Below, in pieces: positions 1 through 9,677 of a stretch of DNA of 64,000 bases; positions within the stretch are counted from its first letter, which is position 1; each line of letters starts with the position of its first letter. The stretch is taken from assembly GCA_001600095.1 (NCBI GenBank), contig BCIX01000006.1:372001-436000 (forward strand), read 5' to 3'. Origin of the DNA: Bullera alba (lineage: Eukaryota > Basidiomycota > Tremellomycetes > Tremellales > Bulleraceae). The notes beneath the pieces are model-generated. The model worked only from the letters and a program-made list of their open reading frames with translations. It did not search any database and had not been told where the DNA came from. The position numbers were made by a program, and so were the translations under genes.

Positions 1-1217
1 AGGGCGAGACATGAGGCTCAGAGGAGGAATGTGGATGACAGTTTGACGAGCAGGGGAGGGGTATTGAATGATTGGAATCCGGAACAAATGGGCAAAGAGG
101 ATCAGCAGAGTAATCCAGGAGCCGTGTTCGCCAACCCATTCAGCATAACGCCCTCGAATCGCTCAACCCCGTCATCAACGTCATCAACGGCTTCGACAGA
201 AGCGCCATCCAATGCTTCCTCCTCTCTCTCCGACATTTTCAACTCGATGCTTCCTTCCTCCTCCTCATACACCGTCCCTCTTCCTCCCTCACTGCAGTCT
301 TCACCTCTGGCCTCGCTGTACAGCTCGCCCGGAACGCCCGAGATTCTCTCGACGCAAAGACGCCTAGCGAGCATCACCGAGATGATCCACGTTGCTTCGT
401 TATTACACGACGACGTAATTGACAACTCGGCATTACGGCGGAACCTGCCCTCTGCCCCATCCGCCTTTGGCTCAAAATTGTCTATCCTCTCTGGCGACTT
501 TTTGCTCGGTCGGGCATCTGTCGCCCTCTCGCGGCTTGGCTCGAATGAGGTCGTAGAGCTATTGGCGACGGTCATCGCCAATCTGGTGGAAGGAGAGGTT
601 CTGCAATTACGAGCGACGTCGAGCAACGAGTCCACAATCGAGTGGGATCGGATGTTTGAGGAGTACATGAGGAAGACCTACTTGAAGACAGCCAGTCTCA
701 TGTCGAAGTCATGTAGGGCGGCGGTAATCCTCGGTGGATGCGGAAGAGACATTGAGAGCGAATGGGTCAAGGATGTGGCGTATGGATATGGAAGGAACTT
801 GGGCATTGCGTTCCAGGTGAGCATTCCGATCCTGCGGTCTCTGCTCAATACGGAAGACGGGCCTTACTGACCCTTCACTAGCTTGTGGACGACGCACTTG
901 ACTTTATCCCCGCTTCCGACATGGGCAAACCCTCCGACGGAGCCGACCTATCACTCGGTCTCGCTACCGCACCCGCCTTGTTCGCCTACAAGCAGAACCC
1001 GGCCTTGGGCCCTTTGATCTTGCGGAAGTTCGAGGGTGAAGGGGATGTTCAAGCTGCCAAGAAGATGATCATGGAGTCTGATGGTGTGAAGGAGACGATA
1101 AACCTTGCAAAGAAATTTGCAAACTCGGCAAAGGACTTGATAGAGCTATTACCAGAGAGCGAGGCTAGAGGGGCGTTGGTCGGCCTCACGAAGAAGGTTG
1201 TGGAAAGAGTGAAGTAG
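1..1217 (+). CDS. COQ1: Polyprenyl (hexaprenyl/decaprenyl-type) diphosphate synthase, 5' partial
   Basis: Trans-prenyltransferase that makes the isoprenoid tail of ubiquinone, expected in mitochondria. Exons are <1..816 and 882..1217, with intron 817..881 (GTGAGC...CTAG, phase 0). Both aspartate-rich motifs of the family are visible: DDVID at 409..423, after the hallmark ITEMIHVASLLH, and DDALD at 888..902. The frame is open to base 1, so the start lies left of the window; at least 383 residues are present. A Ser/Thr/Pro-rich stretch of about 75 residues (roughly 120..350) precedes the first motif and looks like an insertion relative to most COQ1 proteins. The tail length made cannot be told from sequence. 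The gene is convergent with the lyase gene that follows. Confidence 0.93.
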
Positions 1218-1571
1218 GAAGTTCAACGAGTCAGGTTGTTGGGATTGCTGGAGATCATGTGCGGGCTGCAAGTCGACAGCGGAAGATCGAAGGTCGTTGG
1301 TCACCTTGTGAAGCCCTTGATGGCTGTAGACATCAGACATAGATGGATGGGCGGATTTGCTTACAGCACATCTCTACCACACATGCATTGCGGATACACA
1401 TTCCGTCGCGCCTCCGACATGCTGGAATCCTCAATGATGCATCGAGCAGAGATACAAACGGTCGCCAATCAATGACGACCGGGAGGATAGAAGAGGAAGG
1501 ATCGCTGATCCCACTATAACCATATTGACCAGATGAAAATCACAAGTGTGTACAGTCCGAACGTGAGTGCC
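1218..1571. other. Convergent 3' spacer
   Basis: Spacer between the converging COQ1 and lyase genes. I see no coding signal, only presumed 3' UTRs. Confidence 0.6.
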
Positions 1572-2959
1572 TCACGACAGCACGGCCATGGACCAATCCT
1601 TAAACCAAGCGCTCTGGTCTTTGGGTGATGCCCAAGAGGCGTCGCTTCCGCCCTTCGGTAATGTCAGCAGGCTGCAATTTCGGAGGAATGGTATAACCGT
1701 CACTCACAAAGAAGGTCTGGGCCATGATACCGTAGATCTTGGTCTGGGCATTGACAGAGATCATAAGGCTGTCGATTTTGAGGACGCTCTGACCATTGAC
1801 AAATAGTTCTTGCTCGCCATTGGCCACGTTGGCATCGTTCAACTTGAGCCTCATGGCGACAGTGGTCCATTCGCCAGTGGGGAACGTGAAAGCTCCTCGT
1901 CCGATCGAGTCACCAAACGTAGTGTCGCATTTGGACATTGGGCCAGTGCTGCAGTATCCCGAGTTGCCGTAGACTGCCGTCGGGTAGTAGTTGTACAGCT
2001 CTCCCATACCATTTGTCCTCCACATCAGTCGAGCAGAGAAGCATTCGTCTCGGCTGTCCTGTCGACCGCCGGAACACGACTTTGCCGTTTCGAGGGATGT
2101 ACCACCGTAAACACCGGGGAGTTTGCCGCCCTTGACAAAGTCAAAGCCAGACTCAAAGAAGACCGAGTAGGAGAACATGACTTCCTTGGCGCCTTGGACG
2201 TAAACGCCGTCCTTGTCGCCGGCAGAGTAGAACGAGTATCCGTGTCCAGGGGCGGCTAGCTTGACTGTTCCAGCAGGGTAGTTTGCAACGAGAGCATTGG
2301 AGCCATCTGGGGCGTTTCCTTGCGAGGGGAGTTTACCAGCAGTAAGGGGCTTGAGCGCGTCGTCGACTAAGTCGGATATCAGCAATGTATCATCTCGATC
2401 TTGAAGCCTACTCACACGACATTGCGCCGTCAGAGGTAGTCCAGTCGGCTGATCCCTTGCCAGCAGGGAACAGTCGGCCGAGAAGACCGGAGAGGAGCCC
2501 GCCGCCCGAGTTGGACGACTGTGATGGGCTGGGAGAAGCCGCCGCTGAACTTGGCTGCGTCCACGCAGTGGTTGCGGGAGCATCGGCGATAGAAGTCGTA
2601 GAGGCCTGTTGAGCCACCGATGAGGAAGCAGCAGTTGGCTTAGCGTGGTTGTTGTCGCCAATCGCGGTGGTTGAGCTCGAGTTTGGGACGAGCACCGGTG
2701 ATTGAGCTTTACACGACCTTTTCTTCTCCTTGTTTTCCTTCTTCCTCCTGACCTTGCTCATGCTGGCAATGGCCTCGACGGCCTCGGCATGGGACGGTGA
2801 TCTGGAGTCATGTCGCTCGGCGTAGAGAACGGCGATTTCTCGCTCGGTTGGTGGTCCCGCGAGATGTGGGTGGTGTCGAACGACGGGGCCTCGAGAGTGT
2901 GGCTGAGCGAGAACCTCGCCGAGCAGTGGCAGCGCAAAGAGGAGAGTAGATGCGAGCAT
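1572..2959 (-). CDS. Secreted polysaccharide lyase, PL14-like domain
   Basis: Predicted extracellular enzyme of the fungal PL14-like (alginate/glucuronan lyase-type) group; the substrate cannot be assigned. Exons in transcript order are 2959..2416, 2366..1708 and 1652..1572, giving 427 residues. An N-terminal signal peptide is clear (MLASTLLFALPLLGEVLAQ). Residues about 45-165 are a Ser/Ala/Pro-rich linker with a basic KVRRKKENKEKK patch. The C-terminal domain shows the family blocks GGKLPGVYGGTS, CFSARLMWRTNGMGELY, SIGRGAFTFPTGEWTTVAMR and MAQTFFGGSDASWASP, the last restored only by splicing out 1653..1707. The first intron joins at phase 1. The upstream spacer is shared with the divergent A1 gene. 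Confidence 0.85.
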
Positions 2960-3745
2960 TGCGCGTAATGAGTATGATTGAGAGTTGTGAGGAAGGATGT
3001 TTGTATTGATCAGACAGGACGTAGAATCACAGATTCAACGGTTCGTCGGACAAAGGGAGGGTTTGAGGGTTGAGTCGATTGATCTATCTTCTTGGAAAGA
3101 GTGTGGTGGTCACTGAGTCTACTGCCAGAGTATCCGAGCGCCGAGGGAGATAGGTCGAGGGTGTGAGGAGGTGCAAAGCTGAGTCGTGAATGGGATGCGA
3201 GGATGAAGGAGGTTCCAAGACGCGTTCTGTTCTATCTTTGGGTGTGCGCAAAAGGGAGGGGAGTGTGCTCTGCTAAATTTGATTCCGCTCTCTCCTACCG
3301 CTGACGTTTCAGAAGATGGCTGGTCGTTCTTTTTCTTCTTTCACCGTCGCCTCTTTGTTCGTCCAAGCCGCATGCAGCAACTCGGACCAGCGACGCATAA
3401 GACGACCACTGCTACCGCCACGAAAGGTGTGGTTCGCTGCTCCGCGAGCTTTGACCAAAGGTGTGGCGCCGACGCACAGTTCACCACAGTCAACGCCATC
3501 CTTTCGCTTCGATCAGCTATCGCCTCGAAAGGAGCAACCGCTGTACGACTACATTGGTCTCCGCTTCTGCCCGTGATATGGTGCAGACACTACTGAAGTC
3601 AAGTATAGAGGTCGTGTGGATGTTCTGCTCTCTCTCTCATCTGATGGAACGGAGCGGTGACGATACCCGATACCACTCAGACACCTTGGCCCATCACAAC
3701 TTGGCACCATCCGTCGATCTTCCACCTAACGAGTCGACTCGCAAA
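2960..3745. other. Divergent promoter region between lyase and A1
   Basis: About 790 bp with no supported gene. Open frames here, including the upstream extension of the A1 frame from 3461, lack paralogue support. Presumably it holds promoters for both flanking genes; I saw no clear TATA box. Confidence 0.5.
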
Positions 3746-4579
3746 ATGACGTCCGGGCGACGGACTTCCGTACGCACATTAGGACACCCTAAGAGCGAGC
3801 TAGAGCAGCTCGTCAAGCACATCCCTTTCGAGTTCCAGGTAACCTACCACCCCGATGCAAGCGAGAGGTTCGCATCAACTCTATCATCTCGCCGCAAGGA
3901 TGATATGGCCAATTACTGGGACAGACTATCCCCATGGTCAAAGAGTATTGTCGACGAGGATCGTCACAGTGTCTTGCTCAAGGTAGCCACGAGGGCTAAA
4001 CACAAGGATAGCACTAAGCATTCTGCATTAGCTGATACAAATGCAGATGACGGCGATGTGCCCGCTGATTACACCTGGTCTATCACTTTCACCCCTCCCA
4101 GATACGGCAACCATGACAGCGACTTAGCTCGCTTCTTGGCTAGTCATCAGGAGGATCATGTCGTTTTCGCGGATTGGTATGACTCCCGCTCAGAAATCGT
4201 CACCGACGTGAGCGGAGAGATCAGCGATGAGGTATCCGAGGAAGGCATGGTCCGAGTACGGCCTCAACCGAAATCGCTGGGTCCCAGACAGTCTTGGACA
4301 GCGTGCTGGATGGAGACCCCTCCCGGAACTTGGCTCGCGTACTCTATCGACTCGGAAACCGGCAGACAAAACACAACTAGCGAGTTTGACCAGTTGGATT
4401 TTCCTGCAGAATGTTACATCCGCCTTACCGCGTCCACCGCCTCTGAAGCAGAATATCAAATGGGTACTTTGGCGCCTCCGCAGGATACTGTCTCACTCAT
4501 GAGGGGGATACGGTCGAGAAGCGAAGTCGGGCTTCCGGCGATAGAAGAGGAAGATCCTTCGGATGATACGGTGTGCTGA
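3746..4579 (+). CDS. Tandem family A member A1, unknown function
   Basis: I do not recognise this protein from any described family. It is 277 residues if started at the ATG at 3746 (context CAAAATG); the frame stays open upstream to 3461, so a longer form is possible. It shares the array core: YTWSITFTPP (strand ending in Pro), a polar helix DSDLARFLASHQ, HVVFADWYD, then PPGTWLAYS and AECYIRLT near the end. Its closest match by eye is A9 (YSWSVSITP, VPGIWSAAS, AECHVRLT), so the two ends of the array resemble each other. There is no signal peptide or membrane segment and no intron. The protein is acidic and hydrophilic. Confidence 0.75.
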   Translation: MTSGRRTSVRTLGHPKSELEQLVKHIPFEFQVTYHPDASERFASTLSSRRKDDMANYWDRLSPWSKSIVDEDRHSVLLKVATRAKHKDSTKHSALADTNADDGDVPADYTWSITFTPPRYGNHDSDLARFLASHQEDHVVFADWYDSRSEIVTDVSGEISDEVSEEGMVRVRPQPKSLGPRQSWTACWMETPPGTWLAYSIDSETGRQNTTSEFDQLDFPAECYIRLTASTASEAEYQMGTLAPPQDTVSLMRGIRSRSEVGLPAIEEEDPSDDTVC

Positions 4580-4964
4580 ATTTTACTGACTCTCTCGCTT
4601 TATCTGGTCTTTCATTCTGAGCAAACCCTGTGCCGTGGTTTCACATGCATCGTGCAGTCGACGGCCTCTGATCAATGCTGATCCTTCCGCGTGCAAACGT
4701 CGCTGCAGATGATCGTCATCAGACGTTCAGATTCACAGCTTTGTCCACCATCGACCTAAGCCTCGATCCTCACGCCGCGCCTTTGACTCGAACGATCCTG
4801 TCGCTATCTGTCAGCTCACCTCGCCATCGCGTCACGCCCAAGCCAATAGCTCCTCCGCTCTCATCTCTCGCCTACTGGACTATCTGCCCGAGAGCCCTGC
4901 TTCGTCGCCTTCCCTTCTCACCCTCTTCCCTTCGCGGGAGGTTGGCGCTAGGAGTGAGGTATCG

Positions 4965-4980
4965 GTGTAACGCGTTACAC
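4965..4980. promoter_or_regulatory. Perfect 16-bp palindrome upstream of A2
   Basis: GTGTAACGCGTTACAC is perfectly self-complementary and lies 279 bp before the A2 start. Its centre, ACGCGT, equals the MCB core bound by MBF-type cell-cycle factors in yeasts; use of that site here is inference only. A diverged copy occurs at the matching place before A3. Confidence 0.5.
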
Positions 4981-5160
4981 GGTACACCCGATAGCTTCGA
5001 CGGACACCTCGTTTTCCACGCCACCCCGAGCTGGAACGCGACTGACGCTGGAAGGACACGCCGGGTGGACCAGACCACGTAGTGACACAAAGGGTCTGAA
5101 AATTTCAATAGACTTCCTCTTTCAGGCTCTTGGGGAAGACCGCCGAGGACTCGCGAGGCA

Positions 5161-5166
5161 TATAAC
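5161..5166 (+). promoter_or_regulatory. TATA box of A2
   Basis: TATAAC lies 98 bp before the A2 ATG, exactly the spacing of the matching TATAAC before A3. Confidence 0.55.
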
Positions 5167-5258
5167 GGCTTTCCTCGCTGCCTATCAAAGTCCCCGACCT
5201 ACGAGTAAGTCTTACTATATTCCCTCTATCGTCTGCCCCTACATCAAACCCACTCGCC

Positions 5259-5861
5259 ATGCCCCTCATTCAACTAGATGTCAATTCGGGGGAGTTGACC
5301 GAAGTGCCCATCACGGAGATTGCGATCCACCCTGCGGCAACCAGGTCGGCTCAACACATGACCGAGCCTGGGACTTGGTACCCCTTCGAAACACTCAGGT
5401 TCTCGTACGATGGATCTCGACCGACCAGAACTGACTCTATCGACAAGGAGGATGAGAAGAGGGAGGTTCCAGATTGGGACAAGAAATCCCGCCGAACGTT
5501 TGTTCTCGACGATGTCAAACCGATGCACAGAGGGAAACAATTCCCTGGATCACCGATCAGAGTCGTGACGGTCACTCCGCCTCAGTGGTGCAACGAGACC
5601 ACCAAGGAAAGCGAAATGTTTGAACAAGAGGAGGAAGGTGTACACCTCACTTTCACTCCAGATGACCCCGACGATGTGACCAACATCTTGCTCAAGCTTG
5701 CAGAAGAGACCTCGACTGCAAGTTGTGACCTAAGTGTCGGTGATGTCCTCGGCATATGGCGCATGTCTAACTTTCCCGACTCTGACGATCCGGATGAGGC
5801 GCAAGAAGTGGAAGGTCGGGCATACTTCTACGGCCGCACCGAGACACCTACAGTGATCTAA
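5259..5861 (+). CDS. Tandem family A member A2, unknown function
   Basis: Intronless gene for 200 residues, no known domain recognised. It starts MPLIQLDVNSGELTEVPITE. The middle carries a charged segment (DKEDEKREVPDWDKKSRR) and then the family core: RVVTVTPPQW (strand ending in Pro), a helix, GVHLTFTPDDPDD, DVLGIWRMSN in the place of the G-T-W block, and a terminal strand GRAYFYG. It is the near-duplicate of A3. By hand alignment I count about 12 differences in the first 111 residues but about 34 in the last 89. The start is supported by the identical MPLIQLD start of A3. No targeting signal is seen. Confidence 0.8.
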   Translation: MPLIQLDVNSGELTEVPITEIAIHPAATRSAQHMTEPGTWYPFETLRFSYDGSRPTRTDSIDKEDEKREVPDWDKKSRRTFVLDDVKPMHRGKQFPGSPIRVVTVTPPQWCNETTKESEMFEQEEEGVHLTFTPDDPDDVTNILLKLAEETSTASCDLSVGDVLGIWRMSNFPDSDDPDEAQEVEGRAYFYGRTETPTVI

Positions 5862-6367
5862 ATGACGATCTGGACTTGGAAGCGTCGACACTTCAGCGGA
5901 GAATGGGTAGTGGTCAATGGTGCATTATTGATGAGTTATGAATGATGATGAGATGACTTGTTTTGTGATGGCGCTGACCACCTATCCAAGATCAAGATGC
6001 CGAGTTACTGACAGCGATCTGGTCTTGCTGCGAGACTGAGAACTGCAACTCACCATCGCCTCATCACGTCTTTCCAAGAGATCAAAGCTCAAACGCTGTG
6101 TCTCTTCGCCTTCTGCTTAACGTGATCATGCTCAGGCCTGATAAGCTCTTCCACTGTTGACCTGTCTGCTCGAGCCTTACGCCGCACCTCTTACCCGTAC
6201 GATCGTTTGGCCATCCATCTCACGTCGCCGTTCTCGCTCGTCCAAGCCAACAACCCCTCCGCTTCCCGCCCTCGCCCTCCTGGCCTATCTCGCCCAGAGT
6301 CTTTCCTCAGTAGCCTCGCTCCCCGCCCTTCTTTTCTTGCGTTGACGACGCTGGGAGCTGAGTGCTC

Positions 6368-6383
6368 GTGTAACACGTTACAT
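6368..6383. promoter_or_regulatory. Diverged copy of the A2 palindrome
   Basis: GTGTAACACGTTACAT differs from the perfect palindrome before A2 at two positions and sits 301 bp before the A3 start. The central ACGCGT is lost. Confidence 0.4.
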
Positions 6384-6585
6384 ATTTTAGCAATGGCTTC
6401 GCTGAATGCCCATCACCCTCCTTTCACATGCCACGAACGAAAGGGTGAGAGCGGTGTGCGCCAGAAGGTCGCGACCCGAGCTAGGTGGGCAAGACCATGC
6501 ACATTTACAAAGGGTGTCAGAACCTCAGCTCACTGTCTCTCGCAGACCTCTGTCTCAGGGAAGGCGGTCGAGGCCTCGCGGGGGA

Positions 6586-6591
6586 TATAAC
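6586..6591 (+). promoter_or_regulatory. TATA box of A3
   Basis: TATAAC 98 bp before the A3 ATG, same spacing and flanks (CGCG upstream) as for A2. Confidence 0.55.
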
Positions 6592-6683
6592 CGCTCTTCT
6601 CGCCGCCGAGAGGTCACTCAAGCCATCGATACAGAAATTACTCTTTTAGTCTATCGTCTACTCCTACTCGAAAACCATTCGCC

Positions 6684-7286
6684 ATGCCTCTCATTCAACT
6701 TGATGACAATTCGGAAACATGGACCGAAATGCCCATCACGGAGATTGCTATTCACCCTGCGGCATCCAGGTCGGCTCAGCACATGACCGAGCCTGGGACT
6801 TGGTACCCCTTCGAACCACTCAGGTTCTCATACGATGGATCTCGACCGACCAGAACTGACTCTATCGACAAGGAGGATGAGAAGAGGGATGTTCCAGACT
6901 GGGACAAGAAATCCCGACGAACGTTTGTTCTCGAAGATGTCAAATTGGTGCACAGAGGGAAACAATTCCCTGGGTCACCAATCACCGTCGTGACGGTCAC
7001 TCCGCCTCAGTGGTGCCAGGAAAGCACCGAGGAATGCGAAATGTTCCAAAACGACGAACCAGGTATAACCCTCACTTTCACGCCAACTTCCCCGAAAGAT
7101 GTGATCAGCACACTGCTCAAACTCGCACAAGAGACGTCGGCTGCGAACTGCAACCTGAGCGTCGGAGAGGTCTTCGGCACGTGGCATATGTCTAACTTTC
7201 CTGGCTCTAATGACCCGAACGAGGTGGAAGAAGCGGGAGGCTCGGCATACTTTTACGGTCGTACCGAGACGCCTGCATCGATCTGA
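6684..7286 (+). CDS. Tandem family A member A3, unknown function
   Basis: Intronless, 200 residues, same length as A2. Start MPLIQLDDNSETWTEMPITE; core TVVTVTPPQW, GITLTFTPTSPKD, VFGTWHMSN, SAYFYG. A3 keeps the G-T-W residues where A2 has G-I-W, so the A3 form is nearer the array consensus. Up to the codons for PPQWC the two genes are nearly identical in DNA, and beyond that point they diverge sharply while the stop codon and 3' flank remain alignable. This looks like gene conversion of the 5' part after an older duplication. Function unknown. Confidence 0.8.
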   Translation: MPLIQLDDNSETWTEMPITEIAIHPAASRSAQHMTEPGTWYPFEPLRFSYDGSRPTRTDSIDKEDEKRDVPDWDKKSRRTFVLEDVKLVHRGKQFPGSPITVVTVTPPQWCQESTEECEMFQNDEPGITLTFTPTSPKDVISTLLKLAQETSAANCNLSVGEVFGTWHMSNFPGSNDPNEVEEAGGSAYFYGRTETPASI

Positions 7287-8155
7287 GCGGCGATCTGGGG
7301 ATGAAAATGTTGACAGTTCAGCGGAAGATGAGTACGAGTAGTGTTTAGGGGCGCAGGAGGGTGGATAATGAAAAATGAACGATGATTGATGATGATGAGA
7401 CGACTCGCCTGTGGATGGCGCTGACCACCTACTGAACATCAAGACGCCGAGTCAATCTTACTGATAGCGATCTGGTATCGTCGATCAGTAACACTACTCC
7501 CCATCATACCATCGGCCCTCGGGTGAGCGTCTGTCCAAGATCTCAAACGCTAAGCTAAAAGTTGACTCAAGTTCGACTAATTCACCCTCCCTTTCCCCCG
7601 CTCCGCATGATCTCCCCTTGACTACCACCTGATGGCTCGTCGCTCACCGCCTGGCATTTGCTACATGTCACACATTGATCAATTCACACCTTTGTCAGAG
7701 ATCCCGGGTGGAGACGGCCAGCGAGATGAAACGGTGCAGAGCTCAGTCCACGCTTCTGCCTCCGAGAGACCAAAGGACGGTCGGACCAGACGTGTTTCAC
7801 CAACAGAGTGATAAGAGAGCAGCTGCTTCATTCCTCGGTCGGACGTCTCTCAGCTGAGCTTTGTCGAACTCCAGAAGATCACCCTTTCTTCGACTTGACT
7901 CTTGAAACTTCTGTACACTCAGCTCAACTGCTACGAGCCCGCCCGTGTAGTGCACTCACTCTACATGCGAAAATCCCCGGACATTCAAGTGGATATAAAA
8001 CCAAACTTGCCGGCTTGGTAATCGCTGATTCTTCCTATGCCTGCTTTAGGAATCTATATCTGTCTCACAGCCACCGTACCGCTGATCTTTTCGCCTACAC
8101 GCTGCACATCAGTCATTACACTGTTGCACTCCGCCAGCCATGCTCGACAATCGAC
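7287..8155. other. Spacer between A3 and A4
   Basis: Non-coding. The A4 frame is open upstream to 7808, but the residues there have no paralogue counterpart and a TATA box lies inside that stretch. Confidence 0.55.
7994..8000 (+). promoter_or_regulatory. TATA box of A4
   Basis: TATAAAA 162 bp before the chosen A4 start. It argues against the longer open frame that begins upstream of it. Confidence 0.45.
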
Positions 8156-8890
8156 ATGACTGAGAGCATCGCATCCGCCGGCGCTGAAGGGGATCCCGAT
8201 TCGTATGACGAGATCGCCAGGATGTTCGCGGGCGATGACTTGACCGAACAACCACCAGTCGACTCCAATTCACTCGAGGTCGGCATGTCGACCCTCACTC
8301 AAGACGGATTCCCGACGCTCAACTTCAACGGGGCCATCATCATGTTCCACAACCCACCGTCCTCCCTTGCCTCTGAAGAAGAAGAAGAAGGAGAAGCGGA
8401 CATGAGTGACTGGGACTTCCAATCTCCCTGGGCTTGCAGGGTCAATCTACTCCATGACGGCTCTACAGCACTGGACTTCTCCCTTCGGCGCTTGGGTACA
8501 ATCACGCTCACTCCTCAACCACCCAGCGAGCGAACGTCCGACGAAAGTCACTTCTTCGAGGCTCTTGACTCCTGCCATGCGTTGACCTTCCTGCCTACGG
8601 ACTGGCAAACTGTACAGTCAGCCTTGAAAGATTTCGCCAATGACCACACCAGAGACGACTTCAACCCATCAGACGTTTCCGGTACCTGGTACAAGTGGCG
8701 TCAGGACACTGGTCAGGAGTACGAGGAGCTGGAAGCTGACGCTGAGATCCACTTCCGCCCTGACGAGTCTGGCGAGCAGACTTCCCGTAAACGTGCTCAT
8801 TCCTCTCCACCCCTTCAGGAGGCTGAGACAGGGGACCGGGTCAAGAGGATGAGACTTGGGTCAGAGGAGTCAGAAGACCAAAGGGCTTGA
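8156..8890 (+). CDS. Tandem family A member A4, unknown function
   Basis: Intronless, 244 residues from the ATG at 8156 (MTESIASAGAEGDPDSYDE). A Glu run (SEEEEEGEADMSDWD) is followed by the family core: RRLGTITLTPQPP, a helix with SHFFEALDSC, HALTFLPTDW, DVSGTWYKWR and DAEIHFRPD. Unlike A2/A3 it carries a basic C-terminal tail (RKRAHSSPP ... RVKRMRLG) resembling a bipartite nuclear localisation signal; A7 has a similar tail. Nuclear location is inference. The aromatic and Pro landmarks match A1, A7 and A9 better than A5/A6. Confidence 0.75.
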   Translation: MTESIASAGAEGDPDSYDEIARMFAGDDLTEQPPVDSNSLEVGMSTLTQDGFPTLNFNGAIIMFHNPPSSLASEEEEEGEADMSDWDFQSPWACRVNLLHDGSTALDFSLRRLGTITLTPQPPSERTSDESHFFEALDSCHALTFLPTDWQTVQSALKDFANDHTRDDFNPSDVSGTWYKWRQDTGQEYEELEADAEIHFRPDESGEQTSRKRAHSSPPLQEAETGDRVKRMRLGSEESEDQRA

Positions 8891-8918
8891 CCTGTAGATA
8901 GTCAGTACTATCATGGTG

Positions 8919-8962
8919 GCAGTCTAGCAGTCTAGCAGTCTAGCAGTCTAGCAGTCTAGCAG
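8919..8962. repeat. 8-bp minisatellite-like tandem repeat
   Basis: The unit GCAGTCTA is repeated about 5.5 times without mismatch, starting about 30 bp after the A4 stop codon, so it lies in or near its 3' UTR. Confidence 0.95.
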
Positions 8963-9108
8963 AGTGCGATGGAAATGGTGTGGGCAGTGGGAGGCGAGGA
9001 TTCAAGCTCCAAGCTTCAAGTGACGAGTGAACGGCTTGAGCGGAGGGGTCGACGACTGGTCAAGGCTGAAGTTATGAGGGAGGGGAAAGCCGATCTGATT
9101 CTGAGGTC

Positions 9109-9124
9109 CTCGTTTGACGTCATG
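9109..9124. promoter_or_regulatory. TGACGTCA (CRE-like) site upstream of A5
   Basis: CTCGTTTGACGTCATG contains the 8-bp palindrome TGACGTCA at 9115..9122. The identical 16-mer occurs upstream of A6. TGACGTCA is the classical CRE/ATF bZIP site; use of it here is inference. Confidence 0.5.
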
Positions 9125-9677
9125 AGCGCTACAGCGCTACGTCATTCCTCCTCATGGATCCTGAGCGCTGAGCTGTGAAGCTAAAGGACTGCAGCGGTCT
9201 TCTTTCACGAGTTCAGCTCGGGATCCGAGTGGGGCTAGCGACCGGACTCCACTGAAAGGAGAGCACACTGGTTTGTGACGTGTGTCACATTGCCATTGTC
9301 TAACGTGTCTGAAGGATCATGACCTCCTACGCGCCTTCCTACGCAATGAGAAGAGACGAAGGGAGCAAGGGTTTAAGGAGCGCGCACGGGCAGAGGCTGA
9401 CTCCCTGAGTCCCTGCGCTGCCTGCGACTCCGAGAGCACAACCTTTCAAGGTGCTAGGGAGTGGGGAGTAGGGACAAAGGCAGAATGAGAGTCAAGTTTC
9501 GTCTCTGAGAGAGGTGAGCACTGGGGCATATACGTCACTGACTGGTGCATAAGAGCTTGGGGTAGGGTCACTCACAGACATTTCTTCCCCATCCACTCGG
9601 TGCCGATTCAGCCAGACTTGACATCCTTGCCTATTCACTCGACGACGGAAGCACGTATCTCGACGCATCAAACGAAC

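Larger units (their letters stand above)
4580..5258. other. Spacer upstream of A2
   Basis: Non-coding. It carries the palindrome and TATA box listed separately, and matches the spacer before A3 over most of its length, so the duplicated unit includes the promoter. Confidence 0.6.
5862..6683. other. Spacer between A2 and A3
   Basis: Non-coding. It holds the A2 3' flank, which resembles the A3 3' flank (shared GGCGCTGACCACCTA), then the A3 promoter, which resembles that of A2. Confidence 0.6.
8891..9677. other. Spacer between A4 and A5
   Basis: Non-coding. It holds an 8-bp tandem repeat and a TGACGTCA site, both listed separately. Small open frames show no family motif. Confidence 0.55.

Noticed and set aside
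3461..3745. N-terminal extension of A1
   Set aside because: No match in other A members; the ATG at 3746 has better context. Not excluded, only unsupported.
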